Assembly (NCBI GenBank): GCA_037893245.1 | Contig: JBAIAA010000398.1 | Coordinates: 930,001 to 994,000 of the forward strand | From: Crossaster papposus | Lineage: Eukaryota > Echinodermata > Asteroidea > Velatida > Solasteridae | Direction of reading: 5' to 3' | DNA length: 64,000 nt | In this document: in pieces, positions 22,158 to 35,466 of the stretch | Layout: every line of letters begins with the position of its first letter | Numbering within the stretch: position 1 is the stretch's first letter | Notes under the pieces: model-generated | The model's database searches: none | The model's input: only the letters and a program-made list of their open reading frames with translations | Told to the model about the DNA's origin: nothing | Made by a program: the position numbers and the translations under genes

Positions 22158-24888
22158 CTCAGAGGAATCAGCCTCGGGGTGGAAAATGCACTGTTCCAGG
22201 ATCTACTCGTGTGCCTATAGAGCTATACTACAGTATCCAAAAAGTTACCCGTTTTCAACATTTTGTTTTACTAATTTGTTTTTAAACTGCAGTGTATGGA
22301 GTAATGAGTGAGCATTGTCATAATAGACCGTGTAATTCAAAGTCTCGCAGGCTCACGTTTGCTTTTTCTGTGAGTGTCTTGGTACCAAACACTGACTAGT
22401 CTAGTTACAAACTCCCGAGTTTGAATTTATCCAACTGTTATCTTCGTGACCGATTGAACGGAAGTTGAGGTTGATAAATTTAGAGTACATTGTATTTTCA
22501 ATTGGTTGTAAATTGTAATGTTTTGTTTTCTTTCAAAATACCCATTTAATGCCCTTGATAAGATGGGCCCAGTCATGATGCCAAAGACACGTAGATACTA
22601 TACATGTACATGGTGCACGGAGGGGGTGTATTCACGTAAAATCTCGCAAGATTTTGAGGTCAAATTATTGGCAAAACAAAATTTGCAAGTACATCATTAG
22701 TCAAAATCAATCAGTCAAGTTCACCCGGCCTACAAGGCAGGATTGACTGGCTGTGACTTGTATGTGGTACACATATGCTTTGACTTTAGGTGATTAATCT
22801 ACAGTTTGTTTGCCTGTGGGTACATTCTTTGAAAAATTCAGGGATTGTTAATGAAACCTTGTCAAACCCAAATCCACTTAATGCTATTTTTTCTTAACCC
22901 AGAAAAGTATTTTCAAAGTATTGGTGTCTTTAAGGGAAGTTAAGGAAATTTTCGGATAAACTCAACCAGTTGGTGTCGGAGGACGTGTAACTAAGTTTTA
23001 CTGAAATTCAAATCGGGTGACGGATATATCTTACAGCAACTGGCTTTCAGTGTGCTAGGGTATACTACCCACAGATGCTGGCCTGAACCCGTTTCGGATA
23101 GGTCAAGTCAATGTCAAAATAATCCTGACGCGAACTGGTAACACTTGCATGTAAATGTCTTCATCATGATAGGACAGTGGCGTGTGAACATAAATTATTG
23201 TACATCCTGTACATGTAGAACTTTACAACTTACACTGCTCAGGTCGGTACTCTATCATACACTACAAGTAAAAAACAAAATTAGTGTATTAAAAACAAAA
23301 TGAAAATAAGTTAGTTTTATGTGGACCAGATTGCGTACTGCCCATTCCAGGCAGGATTCAAACCCCGCCTGGTCCAATATGTGAATTAGTTTTTAAAAAT
23401 CACATCACCTGTACATGTATAGTGTTAACACATTGCGTTTCTACTGAAGAATCCATCTATATATGGATAGTATAGAGCTCTACAATTGGGGTTATAATGA
23501 TGTACATTGTAAAGGGTTAAAAAGATAGCTTTGCAAATTGTCAATTATCTGCAGTATTTAGGTAGTTTCCGAATAGGAATACATCGGTTCGCAGTTCATC
23601 CTGGATCAGGATATTTCCTAAAGTTTTGTTTTATATATTTTTTGTCCAAGGGTTTGAAGACTTTTTCTGTATATTTTTTGCACAAAAGGTTTTTTTAAAA
23701 CTTCAAATCCAAATAAATTTACCTAAAACAAGTTCTACTCTTGATCATAATGAACTGTAGTGCCTATTAAATTTATTTGTGGGTTCTTGTATAATTCAAG
23801 TTTTCTTGTAAATTCAGTTTGACTACTAGTCATCTGTGTTACTCATATTTGCTCCAATAAAAACAACTGTCCACAAGAAGTGTTTTTCTAAAGTTCAATT
23901 TGTAGATTAATTTCCCGAGAAGCAGGACCACAAGGCCACACTACCTAAGAATTGAAGGTTGTAGCGAACTGTTAAAATTGAGCGCACACAGTACATTTCT
24001 ACATTAAACGCAGGAAATTTATATATTTGTTTCAACATATTTATGACATTCATTTTGCAATAATAAAAGTAATGCAATTTGAAGTTAAATGGAGTGACAT
24101 TGTTGTGATTTTAGTCCAATTTAAAAAAGTTGACCACTCGTAGTAGGAATACATGTATACTTTGTCAGGTGTTGAATGGGGTGAAATAAACCAAATGTTA
24201 GTAATTTACTGGCCATTGCAAACAAATCAAAGAGTCCCTCTTCAATGGTGCAAGATTGTGGTAACCATTGTTCACTTTTGCCCAATGAATTTGCCATTGA
24301 AGGGGCCTCATAATACACACTGACCTTTATTGATACATATATTTTGACAATTTGAACGTACATGTACATTGTAATGTGTTTATACTACAAAACTCGGCAA
24401 GAATTTTCTCCCTCATAAGTCACTTTTTAAATAGAAAATTATATTTGGTTTTAAAATACAAAATGAATAGGTTTCTAGGCAAATTGCCAGGGGGAAATGG
24501 TTTAATTCCATAATATTTTCAACACATCACGGACATCACACAATTATTTTTCATAACCCTAACCTACCTAATTCCTTCAAAGTCCTATCCCTGTTTTGGA
24601 GGTTTGTAAACCTAGTGATATTTCAGGATTTTAATGGATTCAGAATGTCACCAACACTACCATTTTTGTGCATGACAAAATTGGTGAATTTTGGCAAATT
24701 TAGGATACTTTCTGTCTTAAAAAAAAAAAGGAATTGTGTAAATAAGAGTAAAAGAAATATAATTTGTTTTTTTACACAAAAACAAATGTAGAATACACAA
24801 GCAGTACCATGATAAATAACGTACTGTCACAGGTTCACAGAATGTGTGTGCATTACACCATCCGATTAAAGATACTGCAATTATTATC
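22158..24888. other. MANF 3' UTR and convergent intergenic region
   Basis: No further gene recognised. AATAAA motifs near 23855 and 24060 are candidate MANF polyadenylation signals. A D1-type dispersed repeat (inverted) is at about 23050-23135. Confidence 0.5.
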
Positions 24889-25022
24889 GGAGTTGTAATT
24901 GAGTCACAACAAGTTAATCACAAGATAGGTCAACTCACAAGCAACATGTATTTAAATGACAAAAGCATTCCGCTTGATGCTTCTGAACTGACAAGTTGTG
25001 AATGACTTGATATTACAACTCT
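24889..25022. mobile_element. small inverted-repeat element, family M2
   Basis: Left end GGAGTTGTAATTGAGTCA, right end TGACTTGATATTACAACTCT, an imperfect inverted pair. The interior has CACAAG words but no tandem array. This is the unexpanded relative of the sequence that starts the 2.5-kb satellite. Confidence 0.65.
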
Positions 25023-25195
25023 GATTATTATATATACACACAAGTACAAATCTCAAAAAAATGAATTTTTTTTTTATTGCAAGGTTGGATTTTCTTTATT
25101 TTTCAATTATACAACATTAATAGGTTTCTAGCCAAATTGCCAAGGAGAACGAATATTCCCAGTAACAAATAGAACTGTATACACACAACAGGACC

Positions 25196-25933
25196 CTATA
25201 AAGCAACAAAGGACACAGTCTTTGATTCATATGTCATCTTTAGTTTGATGTGCGTTCTACTTTGTACTTTTTGGAACCAATCATCAATGAGCTCTTCAAA
25301 GTGTGGCAAGATCACCTCTGGAACACTAAAGCTGTAAAAATGGTGTTTATCACCAACTTTGGCGACACGGTAAGCCCTGAGTGAAGCCATGGAGAGAGGA
25401 TTGGAACCATCTTTGTCCTTGTTGAACCAATACACCACGGGATACCCAACAAGTATGCCAAACAGGGTGGAGATATTCCACTTGGGTTTAGACTGCAACT
25501 CCAGTACAGGTTGTGAGTAGCTGTCTAGTTGGAGCTGGTCCAGCACTTCTCCTAGAAATTCCTTAATTTGTTGCACAGTCTCATCGTCCACTAGCTTTGG
25601 TTGTTCAAGATGCAACGACACATCCATTATTACCTGTCTGCCTTCTTCAAGATCTGTGTGCATCTGACAGATTGTTAAATCGACAAGGCGGATGTTAACA
25701 AGCAGCACATCTTGCTCAAGGCTCAAGACATGTAATTTCTTCTTGTCCAGTAAACCTAATGCAGCTAAGTCAGCCACCATCTTGGAAAACTCACTGGGTT
25801 CAACACAGGAATAGTCGTACAGGAAACCTGGCTTAATTCCTGAGGAGACGACCTCCATTTCCAGCAATATGTCCTTCCAGCGTTTCTTGGCTATGTTTCC
25901 AAGGTATTTTTTCATGATGTCTCTAGCCTCCAT
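25196..25933 (-). CDS. UPF0739 protein (C1orf74-like)
   Basis: A single uninterrupted frame of 245 residues; the vertebrate counterpart also has its coding sequence in one exon. It matches human C1orf74 along its length: GFLYDYSC near the N-terminus, WNISTLFGILVGYPVVYWF near residue 155, YSFSVPE near 205 and a VAL C-terminus. The family has no established function, and no signal peptide or clear membrane span is evident. The start at 25933 is the first ATG of the frame. It is convergent with MANF and divergent from the PLCXD gene. Confidence 0.9.
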   Translation of the reverse strand: MEARDIMKKYLGNIAKKRWKDILLEMEVVSSGIKPGFLYDYSCVEPSEFSKMVADLAALGLLDKKKLHVLSLEQDVLLVNIRLVDLTICQMHTDLEEGRQVIMDVSLHLEQPKLVDDETVQQIKEFLGEVLDQLQLDSYSQPVLELQSKPKWNISTLFGILVGYPVVYWFNKDKDGSNPLSMASLRAYRVAKVGDKHHFYSFSVPEVILPHFEELIDDWFQKVQSRTHIKLKMTYESKTVSFVAL

Positions 25934-26095
25934 AATGCTGTAACCTACCCTCTATTACTTAGCATGCACCAGTAAATCGCCTGCATATGGAACAAAAAGT
26001 GAAAGCACATGATTATGAATACACGATGTGCATTCATTTGCATAGCATTCGTTGTGGCTTGAACTGAGCCAAGGGGCTATGAGCATTTTGATAAT

Positions 26096-26255
26096 ATGTG
26101 ACCCAGCACGAGTAAATGAGACACTTTGCGGCAAAAATAAAAATTGAGATTTTGATTTCATCATTTAAAGCTTGTTTAGCTTTAAATGATGAAATCAAAA
26201 TCTCAATTTTCATTTTTGCCGCAAAGTGTCTCATTTACTCGTGCTGGGTCACATA
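26096..26255. mobile_element. fold-back element, 74-bp arms
   Basis: Arms starting TATGTGACCCAGCACGAG pair along about 74 bp with one mismatch around a 7-nt loop (26172-26178). It lies 160 bp upstream of the UPF0739 start codon. The open frames across it are palindrome artefacts. Confidence 0.93.
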
Positions 26256-26433
26256 TACCAATTACCATAGCAGCCAGGCTTAGAGGTCAATGCCTTTGTA
26301 TGTCCTGTGAATTCATTGTACACATAATGCTCTCTAAGATGACTGCTATGCATAAGGACTAAGCCCAAGTTCATATAGGCCCCAGTTCATATAGGCCCCA
26401 GGCCCAGGGGGTTAGGGGTAGTTGCAACATCCA

Positions 26434-26452
26434 CCCCCCCCCCCCCCCCCCC
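26434..26452 (+). repeat. C homopolymer
   Basis: A run of about 19 C in the region between the UPF0739 and PLCXD genes. Confidence 0.85.
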
Positions 26453-27016
26453 TTTGGGCTGCTGAGAAAAGTTGATTTCATAATTATCCCCCCAAAAGAG
26501 GAAACCCCCATAAATCGATAGTATCGATGTACATGTATTATAATTTCAAAGAAAAGTCGCCAGGGATCACCTCAGATTGGCTTCGTGCTATGCGCTCACT
26601 GGAGTCAAGTTTGGGAGGTAATGGTACAACGCACACTCCCCCTAATATAAAACCAAGATCCGCTCTTGTATTGCATTGATGGATAAAACAAAACTAAGGT
26701 CTGGACGTGTTTATCATCTGCCTCATTTAGAAATTGACCGTGGCTATTTTTACGTGACCGTAAACCTATGTACTTTTGCTATTTTTACGTGAGTTTTGGT
26801 TGCGCATGCGCAGTCCCTAGTTAATTGTATACGTCCCTAGTTTTTTGTATACATGTTATGTACACGACTTTTATACCATTTTCTATAGACCCTATTCATC
26901 TAGATGAGTTTATTAACCAATAATTTTGGTTATACAATTAACTAGGGATTGTAATTTAGGCTGTCAACCGTCGGTTTTTTTTGATAAGGTGATATTCATG
27001 GAGCAATAAAGTTAAT

Positions 27017-27209
27017 GCATGTGATGTCACACGCGCTACGCGTACGCGCTAATCGCACGTACAACCGGGCGGAGCGGTGAGGTCAAACCATGGAGGAATA
27101 AAACCTTCTTATTCCTCCATGGTCAAACACACTTTGTTTGCCCTCACCGCTCCGGCCGCATGGTTGTACGTGCGATTAGCGCGTACGCGTAGCGCGCGTG
27201 ACGTCAATG
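27017..27209. mobile_element. GC-rich imperfect palindrome
   Basis: Left arm CGCGCTACGCGTACGCGC with AATCGCACGTACAAC, mirrored on the right as GTTGTACGTGCGATT with GCGCGTACGCGTAGCGCG. The centre CCATGGAGGAATAA is also inverted. The right arm has about 20 extra bases. It lies 450 bp upstream of the PLCXD start codon. Confidence 0.85.
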
Positions 27210-27656
27210 CAACCCCTTTATTAGATTAGAAATAGAATCGCGCACAAGCGCGCGCATGCTCAAGTTTTGTAGCGCAAGCATTGCTACAGTACACGGCTTG
27301 CTACATTAATAATATTATAATAAACAAGCTAGGTTTCGCTCGTCTCAGTCAAATTGTGCTGCAAATGTGAACAACATACCATGAACTGCAACTTTGTTAT
27401 GTTAAGTTACAAACTTACATGACTTGATGTCAGTCGAGTCCGGACAAAAACCATAAACACCAATATTTCTGGTATTATTAAGTGATTTTTTTCAGTGTAT
27501 TTTCCGGTACTCAGTTCCTGTAGTTTCTCGTTGTTTTGGACGTGAACTGCGCCCTCAAGAGCTTTGTTATTGTATTGTGTAATTTTGTTGATTCGTTGAA
27601 TGCAATTAGTGCGGGCCTTAGAGCTTCGATTCGTCGTCTTTAAATTTAACGAAACC

Positions 27657-29754
27657 ATGGCTGCCACAGGGGACCCAAGTAAAGTAGAAAATGCTCAGGT
27701 TGAGAATGACGCAAACAATTCAGACTGGATGTCTAAATTACCAGAAAAACTTCTGTGTGAACCATTGAAAAATATCGCGATTCCTGGTAAGTTTTATTTG
27801 TTTGGGCCTTTTTTGTATCACTTTTTTTGCATTTATTAGCAGCAGCTCGAAAGCTGAATTACAAAGTGATTTTATAAAACAAACAAAATTAAAACAATTA
27901 ATTAACACTTAAAATCCTCAGATACAATAATTAATCTAAAAATTCAAGCTAATATTAATTAATATTATTATTGGCCTAACTAAAATGTCGAAACAGTTAA
28001 AAATCCCTTAAAATGATGAGTCTGCTATTGCTAAAATATTGTACCGGGCTATTTCTAGATCTCTATGCTAGAGGATACTCCTCAAGTGTTCTAATTCTAA
28101 CGTTACTTGATCTAAGATTCATGTGTAAACTTTTTAATTTAGGGAACCACTCATTAAATCTAGCTAGTGAAAAGTACTTGTTTTTAGATTGATTCAATTT
28201 GATTTGTTTGTTTGAGTGTAATGCTTGAGTGCCAAACTGGTGATGCGTATGATTGGTCTAATTATATAAAAATAACCTGTGTACTACAGTACTAGTTAAG
28301 CTTTTTTGAGTAAAGCAAGTTTTTTTCATTTTCCTGAGCATGACTGTTATTTTCTATTGGCTTTCTCATCAGCAATGTGCGAGTGTCACTTACTGTAAGC
28401 TACTAGGCTAGTACTATTAACTTATAGGTTAAAATTAATAGGTTTCTCAATTTACATTTCTCTGACTGTTGTTGGCCATTGGTTTCCACTCTACATAAAG
28501 TACATACAAACTTTGCCCCTAATGTAAATGTAAACGTAAACATGTACAATTAGAAAGAATGTCATATCCGAACATCATCCGAGTTCCTGTGTACAAAATT
28601 AAGCACGACCAAAAATATTGTCAAGAAAAAACAAATGTTTACAGTGGTATTCAACTTCTTACATTTAAGTGTCTTGTAGGCTTTGTACTTCTACTATTAA
28701 AGCTGTGACATCCTTATACATAACAATATCTGATGTTAAGATAAGGATTTCTTTGTATTATTTAGCTTTTCCTTTTGTCATATTTTCAATTCAAAAGTAG
28801 TGACACCCCAAGGCAAGGTTGCAAAGTCAAAGTACATGTACTTGAATTCATTCTTGCATTTATAAAGTTGATTATTTGCTTCTAAATTAAAGGAAATTAT
28901 TTTATATTTTCCAAGGCTCTCACGATTCATTTAGCTACACCCTTGACCTCAACACACCAGTATCACCATCGTCTCCGGACACCGTGCGTAATCTTGTCTC
29001 GGCCTTCGGTGACATGGCCAAGAAGATTGTGTATAGCTGGTCAGTCACACAGAGCCTAACATTCAGGCAACAGCTGGACCGAGGGATCAGGTACTTTGAT
29101 CTACGAGTGTCCACTATGAAAGGCAAACAAGAGCTGTACTTTGTTCATGGGTTATACGGTGCCGAGGTTGGGACATGCCTGCTCGAGATCAAAACCTGGA
29201 CAGACGAGCACCCAAAGGAGGTCATCTTGCTGGACTTCAACCATCTCTACGAGATGCAGGAAGCTGACCATGAGCAACTTGTGGCCACTCTGTCCAGTGT
29301 CTTTAATTCCAAACTGTGTCCTGTGATTGACATTGAGACCACGGCTCTAAATGTCCTCTGGGAGAAAGGTTTACAAGTACTGGTATTTTATCACCACCAT
29401 GGAATGGTGCGAAACCACCCTGAGCTCTGGTCTGGAGATTTTATACCCTCCGTATGGCCTAACGTGACTGAAGCCCCCAAGATGGTCAATCTTCTAGAGG
29501 CACATTTCACCCGGGGTCGACCCCCGGGGAGATTCTACGTCAGCCAGGGTGTTCTAACCCCAACAGGGACCACGGTACTGCAGTACATCAGTCGATCTTT
29601 GAAGGATGTCTTTGCTCCCATTGCCATCAAGAACGTGCAATATTTCATGAAGGACAAGAGGATCGGACCCAAAGGACTCAACATTGTCATTGCTGACTTT
29701 GTTGAGATGGGTGATTTCATTCCAAGTGTGTTGGCATTAAATCATAGGGCCTGA
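27657..29754 (+). CDS. PI-PLC X domain-containing protein (PLCXD2/3-like)
   Basis: Two coding exons, 27657-27786 and 28916-29754, joined in phase 1 within the motif AIPGSHDSFSY, giving about 322 residues, the family's usual size. The X-domain catalytic histidines are in SHDSFSY and FVHGLYG; other landmarks are WSVTQSLTFRQQL, GIRYFDLRVS, EVILLDFNH and the C-terminal NIVIADFVEMGDF. The last matches the PLCXD2/3 subgroup better than PLCXD1. The ATG at 27657 has a strong context (AAACCATGG); an in-frame ATG 57 bp upstream is less likely. Members are small intracellular proteins with only the X half of phospholipase C; phosphoinositide hydrolysis is expected but not certain. The intron shows no gene-like content. 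Confidence 0.92.
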
Positions 29755-29759
29755 AAAAT

Positions 29760-30417
29760 ATTCCTCAAAGCAATAATATTATGTATGAAGATAAACCTTG
29801 AGTATATCCTGAATCTGCCAAAATCCACCAATTGTGTCACACACAAAAACCTGCAGTACCAGTTGTCAACATGGAGATATCCTGAATCCGCCAAAATTCT
29901 TAAAAACAAGGGTATGGTTTTTGATGGATTCAGAGAGGTTTCGAGTTTAACCCTAACTCCATTTTTCTTACACATAACCTGAATTCTGCATAATCTTTCA
30001 ATTCCAAAGTGTTAAAACTCCATGTAACCTGAACCCTGCAAAATCCTCAGATATTTATTACTTTGGACCACCATGGAGCTATAGCTCCATGGGACCACTA
30101 CCTGAATCCTGGAAAATCTTGCAGTGGGTTTACCATTGAGCTACATTTGTATAAAGCAGCCAAATATAGAACAAACAGCTGCTATAAGTGCCCTATTACA
30201 ACAAGGGTCTGCACATATGACCATTGGTATGCAAATGTTTTCTATCCTTGACACATAACTTGCACCTTGACTGAAGCTATGGAGAATGTGAAAGTACAAA
30301 GTAACAAATAACACCAATTATCCAAAATTATCATTTAGATAACCATAACCTCAATCCTGCAAAATCACCCAGCATTAGTTTAGGCCTAATATGACCTGGA
30401 TCCTGCATTATCCTCTA
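29760..30417. repeat. degenerate tandem repeats, ~70-bp spacing
   Basis: Repeated CCTGAATCCTGCAAAATC-like words at irregular intervals (29810, 29878, 29980, 30027, 30102, 30350). Probably an old minisatellite downstream of PLCXD. No coding region. Confidence 0.45.
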
Positions 30418-30830
30418 GCCCTAACCCTACCTAATGCTACTTTTTACTACTAGTAGTAAAAAGTAGTATGCAGTACTCTCACTGACTTGTGTGCAATGCC
30501 TGTAGTAATTTTTAGTATTGGGTACTTCACCCCTAATTGCACTCATAGTACTTTTTAGCATTGGGTCCCTCTGCTTGCTGAGTGTGCATGGCCCATGTAT
30601 GCTATGTAGTGTGTTCTAAACTCTACAGCAAAAATTGTCACTTGGGACACAATGGGTCAAGGCTGGACTACTGCATTTTTTGCCAGGTAAGTATTACTGA
30701 CCTGTATTGCCACTATTAGTATTTTGTAGTTGGCAGTATCTGTACTCTGTCAGTACACACCCAATCATCAGTCACGGAGAGACCCAGTGTTACAAAATAC
30801 TAAGTAGTATTCTGTAGTACGTAGTTCTTA
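30418..30830. mobile_element. family M1 element, right end lost
   Basis: Nearly identical over about 400 bp to 43042-43470, same orientation, starting at CCCTAACCCTACCTAATG and including the hairpin CTACTTTTTACTAC...GTAGTAAAAAGTAG. It stops at GTAGTTCTT without the right TTAGGGTTAA end. Confidence 0.75.
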
Positions 30831-31319
30831 ATTCTTTAATTCTCATGGCTTAATCCTCCATTTGTTGGTTCTTCCTTCCCACTCTGTTATTTCTCTTGTG
30901 TGTTTCTCCTTCCAACCCTTTCATGCATCATGCTTGTGTGTCCTATTTATTTTATGTTTGTTTCATGTACACAGCCTTTTTGTCTCTGAAGAAGATCTTG
31001 TTAAGATTATTAGGCCCATCTAACTTATTTGAAATTAAAACGTGTCACTTGACACATCTTGACACAAAACGACAGCGTACCAAAATGAATAAATTCCGAC
31101 TGGGAGTTTTAGCGTAATTAATATTTACCACAAGTTTAAGCCTTTTACCCCTATTTTGTTGGGTTACTTTTTGTTAACCAGCCAGATACGGGACCGCGCG
31201 ACTCCCCCTTAATTAGTCCCTCATACCTATACACTCCCTAGACTATTGTTACCTAACATACACCCCCCTAGTAAAAACCTCAAAAGAAACCACAACATTC
31301 CGCAAGCACAATGACCACC

Positions 31320-31330
31320 ACAAAGGAGGG
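31320..31330. repeat. target site duplication of the LINE, 3' side
   Basis: ACAAAGGAGGG, identical to 37282-37292, directly bordering the (TTG)n tract that is the element's 3' tail on the plus strand. Confidence 0.7.
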
Positions 31331-31717
31331 TTGTTGTTGTTGTTGTTGGTGTAAGTTTTGTTGGCACGTATGTCACATTGAAATGTGCCCTTTGCGCCAC
31401 TAACTATGCGGCGATCGCTGGAGACTTAATCGACGCTTGCATTGTGGGTTGAGACGGTATCTGTCAGTGACGAAAAACTAGAAGAATCGATACTAGAAAA
31501 TTATAGAAAGAAAACAACGAATATATAGAAAATCCAAGGGATAATGTTTAGGGGAGACAGGGAGGCGTTCATCACCCCCAGACATAGCGCCACAAGGGAT
31601 AAAGAAACACCCAGTAGGCCGGTCCAGGCAGTCACTTACACCTCCCCATCACCCCCAAACATTACATAACAATATTAAGTCAATTCGAGAGGTACTCTGG
31701 AAAAAAACAAAGAATGT

Positions 31718-34700
31718 TTAGATATTGATATTACAGTTTTTAACATAATTAATGATGTGATTACAGTTGCGTTTTGGTCCAAGAATTTGTGTAAGGTTCA
31801 TTTGGTCATTTGAAAAATTCAGTGATTTTTGGAGTGATAGTCGTTGAGTCGTGTATTTGCAGCATTTGAGAATGAAGTGTGCAACATTGTCTGGACATGC
31901 ACAGCTTTCACATAGGCCATCAGGGTGTTGACCAATTCTGTACAGGAAAGTTTTCAGACCTCTACATGTTCCTAGGCGGAGTCTGTGTAAAATTATTTCC
32001 TTGGGTCGTTGCAGGCCCCAGTTAGTAAAAGATAAAGATACATCATAGCTGAAGTTGTTATTGGGATCCAAATTAGGAACGGTGGAAGCCCACTTTTCCT
32101 TGAGATGTGTTTTAAGAGTATGTTTAATTTCTGAGTCTAAGAGAGGGATACAGTAGTCAACATTGTTTTTGTATGTGGCTGATTTAGCGATCTGATCCGC
32201 TTGTTCATTTCCAGGGATACCGCAGTGGCTAGGTATCCAAACGAAATTAACAATGTTACCTTGATTTCGGATATTGATAAGAGTATGTCGTAAATCACAG
32301 ACAATTTTATGTACAGGAAAATGTTTGGAAATAGCTTGTAAGGCACTGAGGCAGTCACTAAAGATGCAGGAATAAAGGGGTTTAAAATCTTCAATCCATT
32401 CCAGAGATAGAAGAATGGCAAAGAGTTCCGAGGTAAAGATAGATACTCCGTTGTTGCGTCGGGAAGCTTTAGAATATTTCAGTTGTGGGATGTGTACTCC
32501 GCAGCCTACCGTATCATGGGTAGGATTAAGTGAGCCGTCTGTATAAATATGAAGACTGTTGTTCCATTTAGTGTTGATTAATTCCAGACTAATATTTCTT
32601 TTTTCATGTATACTGTCAGTATGTGCCACGAGAGAGTGGATTTCAGTTGAGATTTGAGGATTAGTATAGTGCCAGAAAGGAAAGGGGTCATTTAAAGGAA
32701 AGGTGTTTAGACCAGGATAATGGGAGATTCTTGCTTCAAAGGGGATGTAACGTGTAGAGGAATTCCATTTGTCGGCAAAATAGTGTTTTTGCCAGTTATC
32801 ACGGTTGAAGTGATCATTAGGGTGGTTATTTATAGAGTTAATTTTAATTCCGTAAAGATCGCTTAAAAACTGTCGACGTAATGCTAGGGGAGGATCTCCA
32901 CATTCGGTTTGAAGTCTGTAAAGTGGGGTACTTTGGATGGCCCCTGTACAAATCTTTAAAGCTTGATATTGGATAGTGTCCAGATTGTGTTTGATTGTCG
33001 GGGAGGCCGAGTCGAATGCCTCACATCCGTATTCAAGGATGGGTTTTATAAGTGCCGTATACAGTCGATAGAGCGTTTTGCACTCGGCTCCCCAGGAGTT
33101 GCCACAGATGCAACGCAAGATATTAAGTCTCTTTTTACATTTGGTGATAATGTTATCAATATGATTCTTCCAGGTGAGTTTATTGTCGAAAATTAGTCCT
33201 AAAAATTTAGCAGAGGAGCTCATTTTGATCGCTAAATTATAAATGTGTAAAGAAATAGGTGGGTATTTCAGTTTATTTGTGAAAAGGACAGCATTTGTTT
33301 TGGGGATGGATAGTTTAAATCCCCATCTTTCACACCATGTATTAATATTATCAAGGTTTTGTTGAATTTTCTTTTGTAAGTAAGGAATGTTTCTATTTGA
33401 TTTCCAGATGGCAATATCATCAGCGTATTGCGAGACATTGACATCGGTGACTTCTTTGACGAGATCGTTAACAGCAATGTTGAACAGAAGTGGACTAATG
33501 ACACTTCCCTGAGGGACTCCGTTTTCTAAGGTTCTTTCTTCAGAGAAAAGATTGTTGATACGAACTTGGATTTTTCTGTCGCCAAGGAAGTTATTAATCC
33601 ATTTAGTGATACGTCTAGATATACCTAAAGATTGCAATTTAATGATAATACCTTTCCGCCATAACATATCATATGCTTTTTCTAAATCAAGAAAAACAGC
33701 TAAAGTACTCTCTTTGTTAGAGCGGGCTTTATTAATAGAAGTTTCAAGGTTGAGTAAATGATCTTTGGTGCTTCTTCCCTTCCTGAAACCACTCTGAGAT
33801 TTGGAAAGAAAGTTATGAGTTTCCATATACCAAAGAAGGCGGGAGTTCACCATACGTTCCATGATTTTACAGAAAGTGGAGGTTAATGCAATGGGTCTGT
33901 AAGAAGATGGGTTAGCCGGGTCTTTTCCAGGTTTCAAGATGGGAATGAGGATTGCATCCTTCCATTGCTTAGGACAAGTAGAAGTGTGCCAGATGAAGTT
34001 GATAATAACAAGTAAAAAGTGACGAATTTTAATAGGAAGGTGTTTTAAAACAATATTACTGATACCATCTTTTCCAGGAGAGGTATACATTTAGAAGAAT
34101 GGATGGCGTGATTTAATTCCTGTATGTTAAAGGGTTCATTGATGACACTGTCATTATTATTATCAATAGTGAATTCTTTTTCAGCTTTGTCTTTAATAGG
34201 AATAAAGGATGGGCGGTAATTATTAGTACTGCTAATTCTAGTGAAATTGTCGGCAAGTGCTTCAGCTTTTTCTCCATCAGTGATGGCGTCTGTGTTGTTG
34301 TGATGGAGGACAGGGATATTGTTGACAATGCGGGTTTTCTGGATACGTTTGATTTTATTCCAAATAATTTTAGTGTTTGTTTTGGGGTTGATGTCATTAC
34401 AGAAAATTTGCCAATCTTTTCGTTTAGCGTTGTTGATATTTTTTCTTGCTATGGCACAAGCTCTCTTGTATCTAATAAGATCAGATGGAAGGAAAGTTTT
34501 TCTGAGAGTTTTAAGGGCTTCTTTTTTGTTGAGAATAGCTTGCTGACATTCGTCGTTCCACCAGGAGGAAGGAGGTTTGGGGTGGTTGGGGTTGGTTTTA
34601 GGGATAGAATAAGTCATAGTAGCATCAATTTGGCAAAGGAAGTTGTCATACATTTTGTCGACAGTATCCGCCTCATTAGGTTTAGTAATATATTGGTTAC

Positions 34701-35466
34701 AGGCGTCCTCGAATTTGTTCCAGTCGGCTTTTTTATAGGACCATTTGGGGCTATTTCTGTATGGGTTTTTCTGAATAGGGTGGTTGACATCAACAATTAC
34801 AGGACAGTGGTCGCTTCCCCATGTATCATTAAGAACTTTCCAGTTACATTTGGCAGCTATGTTAGGTGTAACGAAGGTGATATCGATACAGGAGAGTGTA
34901 CCATGTGCCGTGTCAACTCTTGTGCCCTCACCAGAGTTTACACAGACCATGTCAGTATCAATAATCACATCTTCGATGATCTTGCCATTATGGTCGAGTT
35001 TTGAACTACCCCACAAGGGGTTATGACCATTGAGGTCACCACACACTATACAAGAATGATCAGTTTTATCAAGGATATCTTTAATAGTTTTGGTGTCTAA
35101 AATATTACATGGGTTGTAAATATTTATAATAGTAATTTTATTTTTCTGTGTATCATAGAGTTCCCCAATTTGATATTCAACAGAGTTATTATCACCTAGG
35201 GTATATTTGAAAGCAATGTCTCGTTTGGCCAAGAAAGCGCATCCTCCACCCTTACTTTTAGGATCGTTTTTATTTCTGTCATGTCTATATATGTTATAGC
35301 CAGGGAAAGTAAATTGTTTGTTTTCTTTGAGCCATGTTTCCTGTATACAGATGACATCTGGTTTTTCTTTCCAAGTGTTAATGCAGTTTTTAAATTCTTT
35401 TCCATGAGCTAACAAAGACTGGGCGTTCCATTGTAAGATAAGAATCATTGTGAAAATAAGAGTCAT
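31718..35466 (-). pseudogene. LINE ORF2 (endonuclease-RT-RNase H), one frameshift
   Basis: Two overlapping frames. 35466-34045 holds the AP-like endonuclease (LQWNAQSL start, IQETW, CGDLNGHN, SDHCPV). 34090-31718 holds the reverse transcriptase (FLDLEKAYD, GVPQGSVISPLLFN, YADD) and RNase H (YTDGS, SELFAI, FSDCLSAL, GNEQADQIAK), then a cysteine-rich CESCACPDNVAHF-type knuckle. The frame changes in the overlap near 34045-34090 by the equivalent of one lost or two gained bases. No other stop interrupts about 1,250 codons, and all catalytic residues I can check are present, so the copy is young. The ORF2 start overlaps the ORF1 stop as ATGA, which suggests coupled reinitiation. Confidence 0.9.
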
